Source: Platycnemis pennipes (Eukaryota; Arthropoda; Insecta; Odonata; Platycnemididae). Taken from it: 64,000 bases of DNA. The translations under genes and the position numbers were made by a program. Of the stretch, positions 47,519 through 58,721 are shown piece by piece; within the stretch, counting starts at the first letter, position 1; every line of letters begins with the position of its first letter. Location: positions 125,654,350-125,718,349 of the forward strand of contig OW121847.1 of assembly GCA_933228895.1 (NCBI GenBank). Reading direction: 5' to 3'. The notes beneath the pieces were generated by a model. The model ran no database searches. It saw only the letters and a list, made by a program, of their open reading frames with translations, and was not told where the DNA came from.

Positions 47519-47610
47519 TCTTTATTTACATCGCACCCGGCAAGCCATCACAAGAGTGCATGGCAAGGAGGAACTCCATACTAGCCATGCATTTCTGTTG
47601 AGTATACTAT
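47519..47610 (-). repeat. LINE 3' terminus (minus strand), diverged
   Basis: Reverse complement of the 25.6- and 49.8-kb ends: GGCAAGCCATCACAAGAGTG then CATGGCAAGG corresponds to the CCTGCCACACAC...TGGCTTGCAGGG block with several changes. A CATGCAT string further on fits the next part of the 3' UTR. Confidence 0.55.
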
Positions 47611-48299
47611 CATTTCGTCATTGAATAAATAATCAATATCATTGATAAATAATTATTTATCCGGGAGCGCAGCAATTCCACATTAAATATAACCTCACAT
47701 CTCTATCTAACATCCATCCGGACGGACTATGTATGCACAAGTCTTAAAAATTATTTCTGCTTACGCGCCAAACATGCAAGCGCATATAAGAAACAAGTGA
47801 GTCATGAATTTAGAAAATTGCTCCTCTCTGAATATTTCTGAAATTTTCTTTTTTATATACATGCATAGACCGGTGTTTAATTGGCGAGTCATTTCAGTAA
47901 GTTATTATATAGATCATTAGAAAGTAGTTTCAGAGAAAAACCTGCTCTCCTACAGAAACATTTTGAAAGAAATTCAGTTTTTTTGTTTCCTAAATATTTT
48001 CAAAAAAGAGAGGTGAGCCCTTTTTTTAATTTCATGATTCAATTACGCTTAAGTTGCGTTTTAAGGTTATACTGACGTGTTTCTATCCATAGGCTCATGG
48101 ATACACGCAACAATGCTGAAGTCTATATTACCTATCCTAATTATCTTCACGGGGACTTCAGCCTATTCAGCCTATTATTTTCCATCATGTGCGGGAGGAA
48201 TATAATTTCTAACTTCTCTTTGCTAAACCCCTGATCATAACTTTAATAATCTAATGAGCTATAATTCTATCGTATTTTAATGTATCTTATACCAGAGGC

Positions 48300-48562
48300 T
48301 GAGGCCGTGGTGACCTGATGGGTAGAGTTCTGGGTCGCAGACCGGAGGGTGCAAATCCCAGGCAGAAGCTTTCTGGACACCCCCACCGAAAAATTATCGC
48401 TATTCTATTTTCAGTGTGTCAGACCATTCGTAGGAAATCACAAGCGGCCCGGAGAAATTGGCCGCCAATCCTGAATGTGTGAATTTCACACATGGCTTAG
48501 TAAGGGGTGAGCTCTACCCTCACCTGTTAAAAGCTGACCTTTCGGTTGAGCCCATGATTTTT
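48300..48562 (+). repeat. SINE family A, plus-strand copy
   Basis: The tRNA-like head has GTGACCTGATGGGTAGAG as A box and GGGTGCAAATCCCAGG as B box. The body has TTTCTGGACACCCCCACC, GTGAATTTCACACATGG and GGGGTGAGCTCTACCCTCAC. The same blocks, in the same order, occur reversed at 53011-53262. Confidence 0.75.
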
Positions 48563-49200
48563 ATCGTAGCAGATTTTTTCAGTCGCATTACACTAACCAT
48601 TGATTATACTTGGAAAATTATTTGGTCATACGTAAATAACAGGTTAACGATCTTATTGACTTTAAAAATATATAAATGCTGTAGAAAATTATAATAATTC
48701 TAGTATTTATAGACCTGTTTAGGAAAATCTAGATTTTTTAACGTATCGGAAATGCTATTAGCTTATTTAGCAGATATTTTAATTTTCAGGACGCGGTACA
48801 CGCCCCGTGAAAGGCTGACAGCCCCTTTCTAAGATCATTCGGCAGTCAAACGATGGGCAAGGTTCTAGGTTCAAGTCCGTATGCAAATGAGCAGCTAAAA
48901 AAAAATCAAGGTGGTTTTTATGGTAATGGATTATTCCAGAAAACCACAGACAAGACTTATTGGAGAAGTAGTTCCACTACCCCGCTGCTTTGCTCCGGAA
49001 CGACTCAACGAACGGAGTTTTCCTCAGTGACGATAAATTGATGTCAATGTCTTGGAAAGTTAAGAGAGGCAATAACTCTTAATGCGTAGAGCATGGGAAT
49101 TTATTTCTAAAGTGATAGTTGTGGAGCCCGTGACAACGTGTATGGCTTACCTAAGCCTGGATGCTCTTTTGATAGCTCGGTCTTAAAACCCCCGGAGTAG
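48563..49200. other. AT-rich DNA with a faint tRNA-like fragment
   Basis: A B-box-like GGTTCAAGTCC lies near 48870 but no convincing A box precedes it. An acceptor-like TTTTAATTTTCAG at about 48777-48789 has no coding sequence after it. Nothing is called. Confidence 0.4.
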
Positions 49201-49860
49201 CAATTTCATGTGCCTTTGGGCTTGGTTCTCGGTACACTTTTTCTTACACTTGTCAGGCCTCATTTAGAATATGCCGCTAGTATATGGGATCCGTACGAGG
49301 AATATATGATAAAACAATTAGAGCGCGTGCAAAGGAGATCCCCCAGATTTGTTAAAGGTCGTTATGATAATTTTATAAGTGTTAGGAGTTTAATAGAAGA
49401 ACTAGGATGGGAATTACTATAAGAACGCAGGTTAAAGTTTAGGTTAAACCTTTTAGGTCAATTCGAAACCGATTTGTTCACAGATGACGCTGGATATATA
49501 TTAAGAACACCTGCGTATTATGCTAGGTTTGATCAGATTAACAAGATTAGAGAGATAGATTATCGTACTGATAGATTTGAAATGTCATTTTTCCTGCGTA
49601 CCGTAAGAGAGAACAATGTGCAGCGAAGAAAATGGATAGGTAGGTAAAATATAGTCAAGAGTAGTCTGTAGTGCATGATGCATGTAATAACAACTTTTCT
49701 TATTATATAGATACTAACCATCTAGCTGCATGTGACCCTATTATCTAGCATGCCTCATTAAATATCCTTGTTGAGTGTCAATAGTGCATGTTTGGTAATC
49801 TTCACCCCCTGCCACACACCCTCGTGGTGGCTCGCAGGGTATTACGTAGACGTACCCTCA
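49201..49860 (+). pseudogene. Non-LTR retrotransposon reverse transcriptase C-terminus and 3' end
   Basis: The frame reads TLVRPHLEYAASIWDPYEEY, then IKQLERVQRRSPRFVKGRYD and LIEELGWELL. After one in-frame TAA (49420-49422, a likely C-to-T change in CAA) it continues as ERRLKFRLNLLGQFETDLF, then DYRTDRFEMSFFLRTVREN. This is the C-terminal region of jockey/CR1-type LINEs common in arthropods. The frame ends at about 49648. A 3' UTR follows, ending in CCCCCTGCCACACACCCTCG and GTGGTGGCTCGCAGGGTATT, then ACGTAGACGTA. This copy links the short tails at 5.46, 25.6 and 47.5 kb to a coding element. 5'-truncated and inactive. The clade is not certain. Confidence 0.85.
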
Positions 49861-52800
49861 CCCACAAAACTGACCGGAATGAAGGCTATGATTTGGCTAT
49901 TCATCCTTTCTTTTTCCGTGCTTCCTTATATCATCTCTGTTTTCATTTCGCTTCTCTCCCTTTACCACCGTGTCACTCGGTGCTGTGAGGAATACGGGAA
50001 GTGGGAATTAGAAGTGACACTGGTGGGCGTTCACCGCAAAGCGCCGCTGACCATCGCATGATTTTGGCTCTGCGCATCGCATGATGTGTCTAGCCTTTTG
50101 CCATCACTGCTTGGTGGCGACGCCTGGCTGTTTCGGATGGGCACGCCCTTCCGAAAGGGACATTCCCCGTGAGCCGATTCGACACGCCCTGGCAACAGGC
50201 ACGGATCTCACACACGCGCACGCAAGTCAACGTTTGCTTAAGCGAGAGATGGCGAAGAATAGCGCTCTGCCGGCGACGTCGAATATCCCAGAAATCAGAT
50301 TATGGGGGTAACTATTCCTATCCTCCTGGCAAAACTTGATTAACACGGCTGCTTTGCCGAATAAGGGCCTTTCCTGGCAGAGGAAGGGATGATGATGTGT
50401 TTTGGTAGTCAGGGAAAGAATTGGAGCGTTCAAAATTTTATGAATCAAAATCCTCTCGAGTCGTTAGGTAGTAGCCGATATGTCAAGTTGCTATTTTCGA
50501 GTTGCTATATTTCGAGTTGCTATTTATTCTATATCTCACCTTTGGCACTCTCGTATCTTGGCTGTGGTGGAGAGATAATTCTTGCCCGTCATGCTGCAAT
50601 ATTAGAACAGCGTACAAATGTTGAGTACAACAATCTATGAATTGGAATAAGACGTAGAAGATGCATTTAACGACGACCGATGTGTAGTGGTTCATTTACT
50701 TTGAGGATAGGACGGGAGGTCATGGATTCTATTTTACTTTGCACAGCATTTGGGTTTGGAAGTATTTACTACCCATATGAACGTGTGTTATCATTAAGCT
50801 AATTGACAAATGACAAATGTAACTCATTTATCTTCCACGTCAAATTGCAATTCTACCAATTTCCAGGAACATTTGAATTGGCGCGCGTAGTATATGGACA
50901 AACGAGGAAGAAAGCAGATTCTCCAGGAGTTCATTAAACGGGACAGAGGGGAACGAAAGTGAACGCAATAAATTCAATTTCAGCTTCAACCAATTTCCTG
51001 ACTTCTTCTGATTCACACTCACGCCACGCCCCTCGACAGCAACGTATTTACTGCACCTCACGTTAATCCTCCACGGGGTCTCGCGGCGCCACGCCCAATT
51101 GCTACTTCCTCCCCGCCCAACCCGCCCTTCTCCGCTCCTTCCTGTCCCACAATGCCCTCATTTTTAATCCCTCCGCGAATCCGACAACGCCTCCCATTAC
51201 CATCCTCTGATCTCTTGTTTTCCACGTCTGTTTCATTGAGTCAACAGAATTTACGTACTTTTTTCTCGTTTGGAAGGCCACTCTCGGAAAAAGGCCGCTT
51301 TGGCCTTAGCTGCTCAACGTCATGCGACACAGTTACTGAGGTACGAATGGAAAAACGCTAAACATTTTGCTATTAATTGCTACTTAAACCTTGAAACCGG
51401 AATCAGTTATTTCGCCAAGAAAATATTATAATCATATTTTATTCATTTAACGCATTTTCACGTGAAATTGGGACGCATAATTGTTTTTATTTTGAGATTC
51501 ATTGAAAAATAGCTAATTTACCGTTATAAAAATAATGTTTCTTTGATTTTCAGGTGGTTTTTACACCAAAAATGCTTATAGGGCAATAATTTAAAGCCTG
51601 CACGCAAAATCATAACCTTGAACGCGCCTCTATGTGAATAAAAATTCTGGTATTAGTATCGCCATGTTACCTATGAGATTGCACAGATAGTTGACGATTT
51701 GAGGTTAATGAATAGAAACCACTGAACAATTCTTATCTTTGTAAAGCATAAATGCAACTTACTTCAGTATATGGAGTAAATACTTACTTTTAATGCATCA
51801 GCTGTTACATATGCGTCTGAATTACATAATTTTTACTATATTCTAAACGATTAGAAAGCGTAGATATGACATATTATTTATGAAATTTACCTCATCAATC
51901 AACGAGAGAGATTTTTGTATACACTTTTTCTTTTCATTCCTCTTCGGCATATATTATGTACAAAGTGTGCAAACGAAGTGCCTTTTGAGACTTAAAATAT
52001 AAGGTTGAAAACAATATATTTATCCCAAATTTATTGGTATATTCAAGGCTAAATAAATATAAAAATATCTACAAAACTTGAAATGACTAAGCACCAGAGA
52101 GAGAATTAATATTTCATTTCCCTCAAATGAATTAAGAGCACTTGTGACGGAGATTGCGTTTTCATTATAGTTATATTCTGAAACGTCTACCGCATAAAGA
52201 GAGATTCATCTTATCTAATTTACAACAGTCATGATAAGGTGGTCCATTAATTTCGTGACTTGGAGTACTATATACGGTGAATTACTTACTTATTTCCGGT
52301 ATCCTTTTCCAAAATTAATATTTCCATCGGATATCAGTCCCTATTTTTCCAAACCTAGATTCGTAGTTACTGGTCCTATCTTCCAAAAAACCCGTGGGCA
52401 CAGTTTTGGGATGATAATCATGTGGTATGCTGTCTAGATCTTTCTTCGTACCGATCATCTATTCATGCATTTAGGGTCAAGAGAGCGTGTGCTAAAAACC
52501 ACGATGAATTTCATTCACTGCGAATTAAGCATAAAATATGAGAGTTATGATTATACTCCTCAACTCCTGAGACACCACTTCGCAACGGAAAGCACCTGAA
52601 CTCATGCCGGAATGCAGGAGAAAAAACAGCTCGGTGTGGCGAGGATTGCTTTCTGTATTTCAACACTGGACAGCGAGTCCCAACGCCACCATAGAAAACC
52701 CGATAGAGAACTCGGCCAACTTATACCTATTCCTTGTATTGCTACTTCTGTCTCCTTTCTCCACCAATAGTTTTCCTTCCCAGCAACTCAACGTCACCGA

Positions 52801-53010
52801 CCACTATTCCATAATTTTATCTTTCTTATCAATAGCTATTATTTTCATGCAGCCAGCATCTTGCCGTACTTGGCATTCTAACGAGACCAGGTAGATTTAA
52901 ATAACCCATGCCTTCACTAAATTTCTACCACAGGCTGTCACAATAGTTTTAATTCATATGAATTCTCCTCTTCTACTCAAATCAACCATAATCCCTATAA
53001 TCACTCAATC
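49861..53010. other. Mixed intergenic DNA, small GC patch at 51060-51350
   Basis: The patch at 51060-51350 is moderately GC-rich. A decayed tRNA-like head (GTGTAGTGGTTCATTTACTT, then GAGGTCATGGATTC) may lie at 50675-50740. No gene is supported. Confidence 0.4.
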
Positions 53011-53262
53011 ATTGATTCAACCCGAAGGTTGGTCTTTGATATGTGAGGGTAGAGCTCACCCCGTACTAAGCTAATGGCGTGTGAAATTCACGCATTCAGA
53101 GTAGGGGGGCCAGTTCCTTTCTCTGGGCCACCTGCGATTTCATACAAAGTTCTGACACGTATAAAATCGAATCGCGAGGATTTTAGATGGGGGTGTCCAG
53201 AAAGGCTCTTGCCCGGGATTTGAACCCAGGACTCTCCGGTCAGTTCCCTGTTCCGTTCCCTG
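53011..53262 (-). repeat. SINE family A, minus-strand copy
   Basis: Reverse complement of the 48.3-kb copy: B box GGGTTCAAATCCCGGG, TTTCTGGACACCCCCAT, GTGAATTTCACACGCCAT and GGGGTGAGCTCTACCCTCAC. The tRNA-like head beyond the B box is disrupted by short repeats of CAGTTCCCTG, so this head is probably inactive. Confidence 0.75.
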
Positions 53263-56079
53263 TAGCTCAGTTCCCTGCCAGCTCTAGACCCCCAATCCCT
53301 ATAATAAAGAATAGAATATATTTTTCTTACTCCGAGGTTATTTGTTGTAAGATTAATTTAAGAACTATTCACTGGAATCTTTATGTACCGCAAAGGCCAC
53401 AGAAACTGTGGAAACTGCCATACACTGTTAAAACTCATTGCTGTTATTACATCAAAATACGTATAAGAACGTGCATAACAATTACGCAAAATATTAGCTT
53501 TTATGTTAATTGTGACAGTAGTAATCAAATCCAATATTGGTTAAGCGAAATAAAAATTGAAATGGCATTTTAAATATAGTATGCACCGGTTTTTAAAGAG
53601 AAACACCAACACAATCTTTCATTTTTTTCTATTCATCTCACTTTGTACCTACTCCCTTCTATCTTAGCCGTCAACACCTCAATGACCATATTTATAGTCT
53701 CCTTCTAGCTATTCTCTTAATGTCATTCGGTGACTTTCCTAATTTTCCACGCGCGTAATCTTGTCTACTTCCATGCTACTCATCTATTTTTATCTCCTTT
53801 TTCGTCAAACTCCGGGTCCAATTCATCCAGTAATCTTCCATTCCTAGATTTCAGGATTATGCCACACCATCCTCCAACGTGAAATTCCCCCATTGGACAA
53901 TTATAATTATGCCATCCCCTTCGATTTGTCGTCCCGTCAACCAGCGTCCCCCTTAATCCCTCAATTTCCCATTCTCCCCCCTTTTCTTTCCTCGACGAAA
54001 GACCGTTGAAAGCGCGGCCGAGGCCCTGGTGCCACCCTCAGCTCCCTGGAGCCCTTCGCCGCACGCTCTCGCTCACTTCCATTCGAGCAAAACGGCTAAG
54101 GACAAGAAACCCATGCATTTATAAGTGCTCTCCGGATGAATTTGAAGAGGTTTCAAGGGTCCGTGGGGAGGAGAGGAGCAAGCGCGGAGGGAGAGACGGG
54201 AAGCGCGGAGGGAAGGAGGCAGGAGTTTAGACCCTTAAAAATCCACGGAGAAATTATTTTAAAAATTCTACGTGCGCACGGAAGCCTTCCGTCATCTACT
54301 TTCAACAGCTACTCGGCAAAGAACCAAGCGTCAGCGGCGTGGCGCATTAAATATCCGATTTCAATAAAAAAAACTGGCCGGGTACATAGATTTTTTTAAT
54401 TTCCTTCCATTTTTATTTCAATAAGGGGCAACCGAGCGCGATGATTTCTACCCTTCTGAAAACATACATGCAGAACCCTTGGAGTGGAGTTGGTAGGTTA
54501 TTAATACCTTGAAAGATTCCCGTTTTTATTGTTTCGCTAATAATTACTCGTACGCGTTCGTGGGCGCTCAGCCGTGGGCAACTTTCTCTTCTCTAGATTT
54601 CTAATTTTCCTTTGAAAGGGATGGTAACACACAAGACGAAATCCCCTCTTCCTCAATCTTTCAAAGTTACTCGGTCATTCCTAATATCTTCGCTAAACCT
54701 TTTGTTATTGCGGTGAAAGGTTAATAACTTACGGTCAGGGTGAATAGATGTGTTTAAACTGACGAAAATGCCTGTTTAAATTATTTAAAAAGCAATTATT
54801 TTTAACTTGTGACTTAAAATAGTAATTATCAATGACATGAGTATTTTTTTTAAATCTCAATAAATAAAGCAGTAAGTATATTATATTATATTTTTTGCAC
54901 GGGATTCTGTTGATTTTTCTTGGTGTTGGTTTTTGTGAATTGATTTCAGAATACTAAACTGGAATTCAATGCATAATTTTTATTTCGACAGTTTCTAACT
55001 TGAAAGCAAAATTTTTGGTGTTACCTTTGTAAGTTTTATTGTAGTATTTCAGTAGCACATTCTAATCAGAAGGAAGTTAGTAAAAATGATCCTGCTTGTG
55101 AGTATAAGTACCCTAAGTTACCCAAAGGATACATTTCGTAAACTTAAAGCGCAATAAATAGCATAGCATTAATAATAGCATAGTCATTTATTATGTGGAT
55201 ATATTATATAAATATATATAGATCAAGCGATAAATAGCAAAAATAAAGAGCATCAAGCGAAAATAATAGTATAATTATAGTTTTGAAGCGTTTTAAAATC
55301 ATTTTTGGGATTTTTTTGAGCACAGGAGAGATAAAATGCATTGTCTCTGCCTCGAAAATAATGATAAAATAAGTATTTCCAAGGTTACAGCAATCTATGA
55401 AGGTTTAATGAAAACTTTCATATTCCACTTAGTGCATGGAAAAATTTCAACCACGCAGCAGGGAAAATCTTTTTAAACTTACGAATCAGATTTATTTTTA
55501 AGAATTGAGAATTCTCATTAAACTGGAGAATTCCCTTTTTTAATGCAGCAGGAATTTTAAGCAGAGCAAAAGGAAATGATCTGCCATCATTTCAAATTTT
55601 CATGAAATGGTTACAATACATCTTAAGGAAAAGAAAATGAAAAAAGTGGCCATAATATGAGAAAATTGATGCTTTAACCGTAATATCTAGTCGTTCTAGA
55701 TAAATGTTTCCAAGGACGAGTTTTAAATCTCTTTTTGCTATTTTGAACTCTCGGTCCTTTTTTCTTTTATAAATTTTGTAACATATGAGAAAACATGATT
55801 TTTATGCTTTTTATTGAACATGCTGATATGTTATACAACGAACGCATTTATTAGTAGACTCTTGCAACATTAAGGAGTTTTATTAAACAACAATAGAAAA
55901 CTCCTTGACTGTGTCTCAATCTGCGGTTTTCATTTGTTTTAAGCAGATTGATATGTAATAATCTCATGAGATCTGGCGATATGTGTCACCTTCCAAACTC
56001 GAAGAGAACTTCCGCAACACTCGAAGCGAAAGAATTTCACTGAAACAATTCCGGTCGAGGGATGGTTATGAGTCAGTGC
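53263..56079. other. AT-rich DNA with a GC patch at 53930-54230
   Basis: The patch has low-complexity Arg/Gly frames only. The rest is strongly AT-rich with no repeat family matched. Confidence 0.4.
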
Positions 56080-57090
56080 CCGGCGGGGGAAAGGGGGGGG
56101 GACGAATCTCCTCTCTTCCCTCCTCCAATGATTATCACTGTTATTGTTGGATGTAGAGAGCTCATACGAGACCGCAAAACGGTAGCCCCGCTTCCCCAGG
56201 AAGGGGTATGGGGGGCACCATTGTGTGTCCCTGCCGTCACCCTCGATGGAGGAAGAACTCAAAATTGTTTCTTTGGCCTCCGCCCAAGCGAGGGAAGATG
56301 GTATCACGGGGGTGGGTGCCATCGGCTCGGAAGCTTTTGTCTCTCCCTCTCTCTCTCATCCATCCTTCCCCCCACGGCGATGTGAGACGGCGCCGCTCCC
56401 TCACCCCTCGCTCATCCCCCTCCCCTCTCATTCCGCGCCGTCTTCCACGGGTGCGGGGGCGCGGGCGAGGAAGGAATCCTCCATCCCGCACTCGGGATGA
56501 AGGAACGAAGGGGGTCAAACGCTTGCTCCGGGGCATGCAACTCCTCACACTCTGCCTCCCTTCTCTCTCTCCTCTCATCTTCAACATCGCCTGTTTGCGT
56601 AATGGGTTCCTCTCCAGAGATATAGAAGAGAAACGGATGGAAAGATGGAGAGAGAATGTGTGTGCGCGAGAGCAATGGAGGGTAAGAGAGGTAAAGAGAG
56701 AGATATGGAGGAGGCGAGAGCAGCTGAGAAATTCGAACAAAAGGGGGTTAAGTAGCGTGCGATCCCGCGGAACACGTTTTCCCAGTTTGCCCGCGATGGT
56801 GTTTCTGTATGTTTGTGTTGGTGTGTGAAGCGAAGGATGACTTGTGCTGGTGCGGGGAGGTCTGAGGTAGTATGAACTAGGCAGCCCGAGGTGGGTCCCG
56901 AAATAACCATCATCCTTCGCCCCTTATTCCGCGGACTTCTTTCCCTTCTCAGAAGGTCACGCGGTTTATGCATTTTCCAAAAAGGGGGAGAAGGGGGATA
57001 TACGCAGCCGACCCTCTTCCCCGCGCCCTCCCTGACCTCCCCCCATCCCATCCTCCTTTGTGGGCACACAAGACGAGGGGGATACATTTA
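56080..57090. other. GC island with alternating strand bias
   Basis: C/T-rich to about 56450, then G/A-rich at 56620-56750, then C-rich near 57010-57060. The longest frames (206 codons +, 168 codons -) overlap each other and are Arg/Ser/Pro-rich. Confidence 0.5.
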
Positions 57091-57805
57091 CAGCCACGGC
57101 AGTGAAACGGAAAGATTGAGCCTATTCCTTCCTTTACGCCGACGGGCAGGGAGTTAAGACGTTGCGTTGCTTGTAAGCGGAACATATTTTCATATACACC
57201 CCCTTCCACCCTTCTCGGGAATAGCGCACCCAAGGAATAAAACCATGAGCGGAAGAACTATGTGACATGTACGATCCATGTGCAGGCGCAATATGGTTAG
57301 GAAGAATGGAAGAACAGCTGCGCATGAACGATGACCTCTCCGAAAACGCGCAACACGACTTAGAACAGAGAGAACACATAAAAAATGCTAGGGAACGAGC
57401 AGAGATCCCCTTTCGGTGAAAAGGGAATTTCTTTTTCTTTACGTTTGGATATTACGCTCTTATCAAAATGCTCCCGTCCCCGTTCTTTTATTTTAACTCC
57501 AAGAGTCCTATTATTATTGCTGTAACCGCCCGGAGGTTTTGAAAGGGCGGAGATCTCGAGTATAGTGCGCAGCGAAGCTGGGAACAATGTAGAAAGGAAG
57601 ATGTAAATAACGCAGCGAATGGAAACGTTGAGAGACAAAAGCAAAAAGCAAATGGAAAATAAAATGGCGGAAAATGATCTTGGGCTTGTGATTGAGACAG
57701 AAATGAGACGAAAAAGGAGATTGGTGAATGGAATAGTAGTAATGCCGCAAAAGGAATGATATGGACATTGGTACAAAAAGACGTAAATGAGAAGTAAGTG
57801 ACGAT
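57091..57805. other. Intergenic DNA, nothing recognised
   Basis: A 173-codon minus frame (57360-57881) extends into the SINE B head and is not recognised. It is probably chance. Confidence 0.4.
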
Positions 57806-58125
57806 ACCAGTGAGTCGAATTGGTGAAGTGGTTAGGGTACTGGCATCTCTCTCCTCTCACCAAAAGAGCCCGGGTTCGCATTTCGGTAACGAAAGATATT
57901 TTTCATTGATAAACTGGCCCTTACTTGAGTGCCTTGTAGAGAGCATTTGAGCACTGCATCCGTCGGATGGGGCGTTCAGCTGTGGTCCCCTTTGCGGCTT
58001 TAGCAGACTAATGCCAATGACGCCTATATCTTTCCTTCCATTCCCATCCTTGTATGTACCTTTCCTCTCTGTCTGAACCGTCTATAGTTGCAATTATAGA
58101 CTTGAAAACTACAGGTGAATAGTTA
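57806..58125 (+). repeat. SINE family B, full-length-like copy
   Basis: The A-box-like TGGTGAAGTGGTTAGGGTAC and the B box GGGTTCGCATTTC head a body with CCGTCGGATGGGGCGTTCAG, then CTGTGGTCCCC, AGCAGACTAATGCC and CCTTCCATTCCCATCC, followed by ATAGACTTGAAAAC. It is the best-preserved member of the four copies here. Confidence 0.7.
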
Positions 58126-58376
58126 TAAATATGAAAGTCTTTACAGAGTACTCTCAAAGAAAAAAGTCCTCATTAATACTATTAGAGAAAATGTGAATTT
58201 CCGTGAATAATGTTTTATCACTACGCAGATTTTGAACTGCTCATGGAAACCAGTCTAATGAATCAATCTATGAGAGGATTTATAATCCACTTACATTAAG
58301 TACTGCATATAAGTGATGCTTCTTTCCTGATGATTGGTTCTAGTGAAACGTTTCCCGACGAATTAGTCAAGATGAA

Positions 58377-58721
58377 ATGGGCTCAGAAATCAGTACTGAC
58401 AACAAAATTAAATATTATAACATAGCAGTATATAAATCCAGCTTAGACTTGAAAAAGATGACTGATGACGAAGTTGTACTCGGAAACACTGGTCGCAAGC
58501 AAATAATATTTAAAAAGAAAGTTGACATCATTACAAGGAACGAACATCTTTTCACAGCTTCCAAGGATAAATGTATTTGCTTATACATAGAAATAATAAC
58601 TTTTATAGATTCTTCTGTTGTGAAATTTTACTCTAGTCTCACAACCATTTACAAAGACGACAGATTTTCTAAGTCAGTTTTAACCAGGGAAAGCGTCCGG
58701 GGCTTACGTTATGATTTTTGA
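58377..58721 (+). CDS. Hypothetical small ORF, low confidence
   Basis: A 114-codon frame starting AAATGGGC in AT-rich DNA. It encodes a hydrophilic Lys/Asp-rich protein beginning MGSEISTDNKIKYYN, with no signal peptide, no membrane segment and no recognised motif. It is longer than most frames in comparable AT-rich DNA, yet across a window this size one such frame could arise by chance. No promoter or splice sites were identified. Confidence 0.2.
   Translation: MGSEISTDNKIKYYNIAVYKSSLDLKKMTDDEVVLGNTGRKQIIFKKKVDIITRNEHLFTASKDKCICLYIEIITFIDSSVVKFYSSLTTIYKDDRFSKSVLTRESVRGLRYDF

Noticed and set aside
48840..48900. tRNA-like B box GGTTCAAGTCC
   Set aside because: No convincing A box at the right distance and no body shared with the other SINEs.
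56208..56828. 206-codon + frame with overlapping 167-codon minus frame
   Set aside because: Arg/Ser/Pro-rich artefact of a CpG-rich island.
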